Shown piece after piece: positions 60,857 through 64,000 of a stretch of DNA of 64,000 bases. The translations under genes and the position numbers were made by a program. Numbering within the stretch: the first letter of the stretch is position 1; each line of letters begins with the position of its first letter. Below the pieces are notes generated by a model. That model was not told where the DNA came from, made no database searches, and worked only from the letters and a program-made list of their open reading frames with translations. Source of the DNA: Fusobacterium varium (GTDB lineage: Bacteria; Fusobacteriota; Fusobacteriia; Fusobacteriales; Fusobacteriaceae); contig AP017968.1 of assembly GCA_002356455.1 (NCBI GenBank), positions 62,001 through 126,000 of the forward strand, written 5' to 3'.

Positions 60857-62623
60857 TTACTTTATATTATATTTTTTCATTTTTCTATATAGAGTAGTAA
60901 GACCAATATTCATCTTATCAGCTATATATTTTTTACTTTCAGTATCATCACCATATTTTTTTAAAGATTTTTCTATATAGATTTTTTCTATTTTTTCAAA
61001 ATCTTCCAGTTCTGATTTATCATTAATCAGTAATTCATCTATAGATGAGGAAATATTGTCACAGTGATGAAGAATATTTTCAGGAAGAAGATCTGAAGAA
61101 ATCACTCCATTGCTTCCACTCATATTTATCATAAGCTCCATGACATTTTCCAGTTCTCTTACATTTCCAGGCCATTCATAGTTGATAAGAGCTCTTTTTA
61201 CATCCTCATCTATTGAATGAACATATTTGTCTGAAAGTCTGTTATATTTATCTATCAAGCTGTTGATAATAGGGAGGATATCTTCCTTTCTCTCTCTCAA
61301 TGGAAGAAGCTTGATAGGAATTACATTCAATCTATAGTATAAATCTCCTCTGAATTTCTGTTCCATTATTTTTTTTTCTAAATCTATATTAGTAGCAGCA
61401 ATTATTTTTATATCTAAATCAATACTTTTGTTTGATCCTATACGTTCTATCTTCTTTTCTTGAATTACTCTTAATATTTTAGCTTGAAGGTAAAGGGGCA
61501 TATCCCCTATTTCATCGAGGAAAATGACTCCAGTATTGGCCAGTTCAAATTTTCCCATACGTCCATTTTGACTGGCTCCAGTAAATGCTCCTTTTACATA
61601 TCCAAAAAGTTCACTTTCCAGAAGAGTATCTGGAATAGCAGAACAATTTATCACAACAAAAGGTTTGTTTCTTCTGTTGCCATGTGAATGCAGAGAACGA
61701 GCCACCAGTTCTTTACCAGTTCCGCTTTCTCCTGTAATAAGGACAGTGGAATTTGTATTAGCTATTTTTTGAATATTTTCTTTGAGAGATTGAGTAGCAG
61801 CAGAGGTTCCATAAATATTTTCTAAAGTAATCATATTGTCACTGCTTGTCATTTCAAGAATATTTCTACTGATTTTTTTTACATCTTCAAAAACAAAAGC
61901 GTTACTTCTTGTTTTATTGAAAGACTTTAAAGGGATAATTTTTCCAGCAACATTATATTCTTCATTTTCTATTACCATATTGAAAACTTCTTCATTCATA
62001 AGATAGTCATTCTGACTGACAAGTTTCATAGTTTTTCCTAAAACATCTGATTTAAGTTTTAATTTGGCTGAGGCGATATTGTTTATTTTAATAATAACAT
62101 CATTACAGTCACTGATTATAACACCTTTGCTGATATTGTCAATTATTGTATTTAAAGTAGATTCTCTGTCTTTCTGCATAAGATTTTCTTGATATTCATA
62201 GAATTTTATTCCTATAAATTCAGCAATTTGTTTTGTAAAATTCAGATAAGAATCAATATCAGAAAGTATCTTTTTTTTCTGCTCATCATTGAAACAGACA
62301 AGTCCAATGACACCTACTATCTCATCACGACAATAAATAGGAGTAGCTATTTCAAGTTTTTCCCTGCATTTATTTTTATCCAGACATTCAGTGCATAAAT
62401 CATGTTGTCTTGGGTTTTCAATTATATTTGTTTTTCCAGTTTCAAGTGAGTTCTTATATACACTTCCTAAAGCATATACACCTTCAATATTTTTATAAAG
62501 GCCAGTTCCAGTAACCCTTACCATATTTTTATCAACTATACCAACATCAACATTTATAAGGCTTGATATAGCACTGGCATATTTTTTTACATGTTCTTTT
62601 ATATCTAACAGGGATATTTCCAT
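60857..62623 (-). CDS. Sigma54-dependent transcriptional activator with GAF-like sensor
   Basis: A 588-residue activator. The N-terminal GAF-like domain carries Cys77, Cys80 and Cys86 (CTECLDKNKC, C-x2-C-x5-C), a possible iron-sulfur or redox site. A PAS-like segment follows (~155-245). The AAA+ domain has Walker A GESGTGKE (298-305) and GAFTGA (345-350), which contacts sigma54. The C-terminal Fis-type helix-turn-helix includes IADKMNIGLTTLYRKMKKY. It should activate -24/-12 promoters; I found no convincing one in the window. It lies just upstream of the radical SAM gene. Confidence 0.93.
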   Translation of the reverse strand: MEISLLDIKEHVKKYASAISSLINVDVGIVDKNMVRVTGTGLYKNIEGVYALGSVYKNSLETGKTNIIENPRQHDLCTECLDKNKCREKLEIATPIYCRDEIVGVIGLVCFNDEQKKKILSDIDSYLNFTKQIAEFIGIKFYEYQENLMQKDRESTLNTIIDNISKGVIISDCNDVIIKINNIASAKLKLKSDVLGKTMKLVSQNDYLMNEEVFNMVIENEEYNVAGKIIPLKSFNKTRSNAFVFEDVKKISRNILEMTSSDNMITLENIYGTSAATQSLKENIQKIANTNSTVLITGESGTGKELVARSLHSHGNRRNKPFVVINCSAIPDTLLESELFGYVKGAFTGASQNGRMGKFELANTGVIFLDEIGDMPLYLQAKILRVIQEKKIERIGSNKSIDLDIKIIAATNIDLEKKIMEQKFRGDLYYRLNVIPIKLLPLRERKEDILPIINSLIDKYNRLSDKYVHSIDEDVKRALINYEWPGNVRELENVMELMINMSGSNGVISSDLLPENILHHCDNISSSIDELLINDKSELEDFEKIEKIYIEKSLKKYGDDTESKKYIADKMNIGLTTLYRKMKKYNIK

Positions 62624-62638
62624 AACTCCCCCTTTCTT

Positions 62639-63106
62639 TTATAAATCATATACATAAACTTCAATATTTTTAGAAATAATTGTTTTAAGAATAATATCTT
62701 CAATAACTTTCCAACTTCCTCCTGCAAAACCACATCCTATTCTCGGCATATGTATAGAAGCATCTAATTCAACAGCTTTTTGTGCTGTTTTTTCTAAACA
62801 TATTTCAAGAGCCTCATATCTGATAGGAGGTACACCGCTTTTTGATATGATATCATGCTGGGCAATCATATTGGCCACTGCTATAGTAGGAGTAACTTTT
62901 ACAAACTGGACATTGCCAAGAGAAAAGTCATTTCCTTCTTTACGCCATATGAGATATTCAATTTCAGGGGCCATCCATCTGGCAGAAAGAGCGACAACAA
63001 AACCTCTTCCCCATACTCCTATGTCATTACATATATGAGTGATGATAATATTTCCTCTTGCCTGAGGATATACCGCATCTCCTTTTAAATAATGTATTTT
63101 ATTCAT
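62639..63106 (-). CDS. Macro-domain protein (ADP-ribose-binding)
   Basis: A 155-residue single macro domain. Typical blocks are HYLKGDAVYPQARGNIIITHICNDIG, the WGRGFVVALS loop and IHMPRIGCGFAGGSW near the end. Such proteins bind ADP-ribose and often remove it from proteins or process ADP-ribose-1''-phosphate. An ATG 16 codons upstream is rejected because AAGGAG lies 5 nt before 63106. It is 15 bp upstream of the sigma54 activator on the same strand, so it may be cotranscribed. Confidence 0.85.
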   Translation of the reverse strand: MNKIHYLKGDAVYPQARGNIIITHICNDIGVWGRGFVVALSARWMAPEIEYLIWRKEGNDFSLGNVQFVKVTPTIAVANMIAQHDIISKSGVPPIRYEALEICLEKTAQKAVELDASIHMPRIGCGFAGGSWKVIEDIILKTIISKNIEVYVYDL

Positions 63107-63214
63107 AATCTCTCCTTGTGATGGATATTGTTGAAAATTCTGTACTTTATTCAATATCTATATTATAATTCAAATATGAGGAAAATGCAAAAAATAAAGA
63201 GCAGGAGGTAGCAT

Positions 63215-63727
63215 ATGAAAAATTTTAAAGAAATCAAAGCTGAAGAAATAAACGAAAATACTTTTGAGATAATAGGCAAGAAGTGGATGCTCATAACTGC
63301 TAAGAAAAAAAGTGGGGAAGTAAATACTATGACAGCTTCATGGGGAGGGCTTGGAGTTCTTTGGAGAAAGAATGTAGCCTTTATTTTTATTCGTCCTCAA
63401 CGTTTTACTAAAGGTTTTGTAGATGAAGCTGAAAGATTTTCACTTACTTTTTTTGATGAAAGTTACAGAAAACAGTTAGGTTATTTAGGAACAGTTTCTG
63501 GTAAAAATGAAAATAAAATAGAAAAAGCAGGATTAACTATAGAACATGAAAAGGAAACCCCTATATTTAAAGAAGCTGAAACAGTTATTGTATGTAGAAA
63601 ACTTTATGCTCAACCTTTAGAAGAACAATTTTTTATAGATAAAGATTCAGATAAAGAGTGTTATCCAGATAAGGATTACCATATAATGTATGTAGGTGAA
63701 ATAGAAAAAGTACTTGTAAAAGAATAA
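63215..63727 (+). CDS. Flavin reductase-like FMN-binding protein
   Basis: A 170-residue protein of the flavin reductase (DIM6/NTAB) group: WMLITAKKKSGEVNTMTASWGGLGVLW is its flavin-binding core, and the RPQRFTKGFVDEAERFSLTFF block follows. Members reduce or bind FMN. The partner is unknown. SD AGGAGG is 6 nt before the ATG. It is divergent from the macro-domain gene, with a 108-bp gap for both promoters, and ends at a strong terminator. Confidence 0.87.
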   Translation: MKNFKEIKAEEINENTFEIIGKKWMLITAKKKSGEVNTMTASWGGLGVLWRKNVAFIFIRPQRFTKGFVDEAERFSLTFFDESYRKQLGYLGTVSGKNENKIEKAGLTIEHEKETPIFKEAETVIVCRKLYAQPLEEQFFIDKDSDKECYPDKDYHIMYVGEIEKVLVKE

Positions 63728-63742
63728 TGGGCGATAAATAAT

Positions 63743-63775
63743 AAAGAGAACAGCATTTGAAGCTGTTCTCTTTTA
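63743..63775. terminator. Bidirectional terminator
   Basis: AAAGAGAACAGC pairs with GCTGTTCTCTTT around a 7-nt loop, followed by a T-run, between the flavin reductase gene and the convergent ABC-2 permease gene. Confidence 0.82.
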
Positions 63776-63822
63776 TTTTAAATTAAAATCTTATTTTTTA
63801 TAATTATTGACACAATTTATTA

Positions 63823-64000
63823 TTAAGTTAATTTATTTCTAAATAACCAGACAGCAAGAGGTAAAGTCACTGCTGCAACTATAGCCATAGGTATAAAATT
63901 GTGAGCAATCTGAGCTAAGCTGCTGCCTTCCAGATAGATTCTTCTTATAGCTTCTACTCCAAAACGCATTGGATTGGCATAAGTAGCAATTTGAAGAATT
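63823..64000 (-). CDS. ABC-2 type transporter permease, C-terminal end (runs off the window)
   Basis: The minus-strand frame is open at the window edge and ends at a stop at 63825-63823. The 58 visible residues (ATYANPMRFGVEAIRRIYLEG, then the final membrane helix IPMAIVAAVTLPLAVWLFRNKL) match the end of ABC-2 drug or lipid export permeases of the YhhJ/DrrB type: the N-P-hydrophobic segment, a re-entrant helix and one last membrane helix. The gene is too short in this window for an ORF call, but the match and the stop position support it. Confidence 0.72.
   Translation of the reverse strand, partial: ILQIATYANPMRFGVEAIRRIYLEGSSLAQIAHNFIPMAIVAAVTLPLAVWLFRNKLT

Overview
The window is AT-rich, tightly packed DNA of a Fusobacterium-type anaerobe. 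The evidence is the fusobacterial autotransporter N-terminus joined to a FadA-like small partner gene, strong A/T codon bias, and anaerobic chemistry (Fe-S L-serine ammonia-lyase, CyuA-type cysteine desulfidase, anaerobic sulfatase-maturase-like radical SAM, C_GCAxxG_C_C protein). The species cannot be fixed from sequence alone; a large-genome group such as F. varium/ulcerans/mortiferum would fit. The first ~2.06 kb is visibly richer in G+C, with Firmicutes-like codon use, and ends at a decayed IS200-type transposase, so it looks like the edge of an acquired segment.

Layout. 1-2425: foreign hybrid histidine kinase (partial), a solute-binding lipoprotein and an IS200 relic. 2.4-9.2 kb: S24-type repressor, small redox/flavin proteins, an acyltransferase, a DUF4139 surface/periplasmic protein and a small exported protein. 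9.4-12.3 kb: DNA-alkylation repair (Ada-AlkA fusion plus Ogt). 12.5-17.4 kb: a complete carbohydrate ABC importer (two permeases, ATPase, binding lipoprotein) with a TIM-barrel isomerase. 17.4-20.0 kb: metallo-hydrolase, AEC transporter and a cupin with a Crp/Fnr-like site. 20.2-32.4 kb: FadA-like protein, a 3,624-residue autotransporter and a small helical protein. 32.4-36.8 kb: an XRE-cupin regulator with MBL and DUF3795 genes, divergent from an orphan PTS_EIIC_2 permease and L-serine ammonia-lyase; related palindromes lie at both promoters. 37.3-38.6 kb: diguanylate cyclase. 38.7-45.6 kb: an IclR-controlled sugar-acid locus (KdgT permease, split UxaA dehydratase, FAH-family enzyme, DapA-family aldolase; on the other strand iclR, a frameshifted MBL gene and a LUD protein).

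45.65-58.0 kb is bracketed by two IS1182-type elements in opposite orientation (45649-47419 intact, 56239-58008 with a 1-nt deletion in the transposase). Each lies a few bases from the stop codons of convergent genes, where a shared terminator would be expected. Between them are a second binding-lipoprotein/hybrid-kinase pair, GNAT, SUFU, VOC and DUF2271 proteins, cysteine desulfidase, a small membrane protein behind an unusually structured promoter, and a possible 30-codon peptide gene with its own promoter. The right end (58-64 kb) carries an ABC-F ATPase, a sigma54-type activator with a radical SAM maturase, a macro-domain protein, a flavin reductase and the end of an ABC-2 permease.

The points most worth following are the XRE-cupin regulon with an orphan EIIC and a serine lyase; the kinase-free sugar-acid pathway with its IclR-type operator set; the two binding-lipoprotein/hybrid-kinase pairs without transporters; the structured promoter at 55.66-55.74 kb; the 30-codon peptide gene; and the IS1182 preference for convergent terminators. 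Promoter, operator and terminator calls rest on reading by eye; all functions are inferred from recognisable motifs without database searches.
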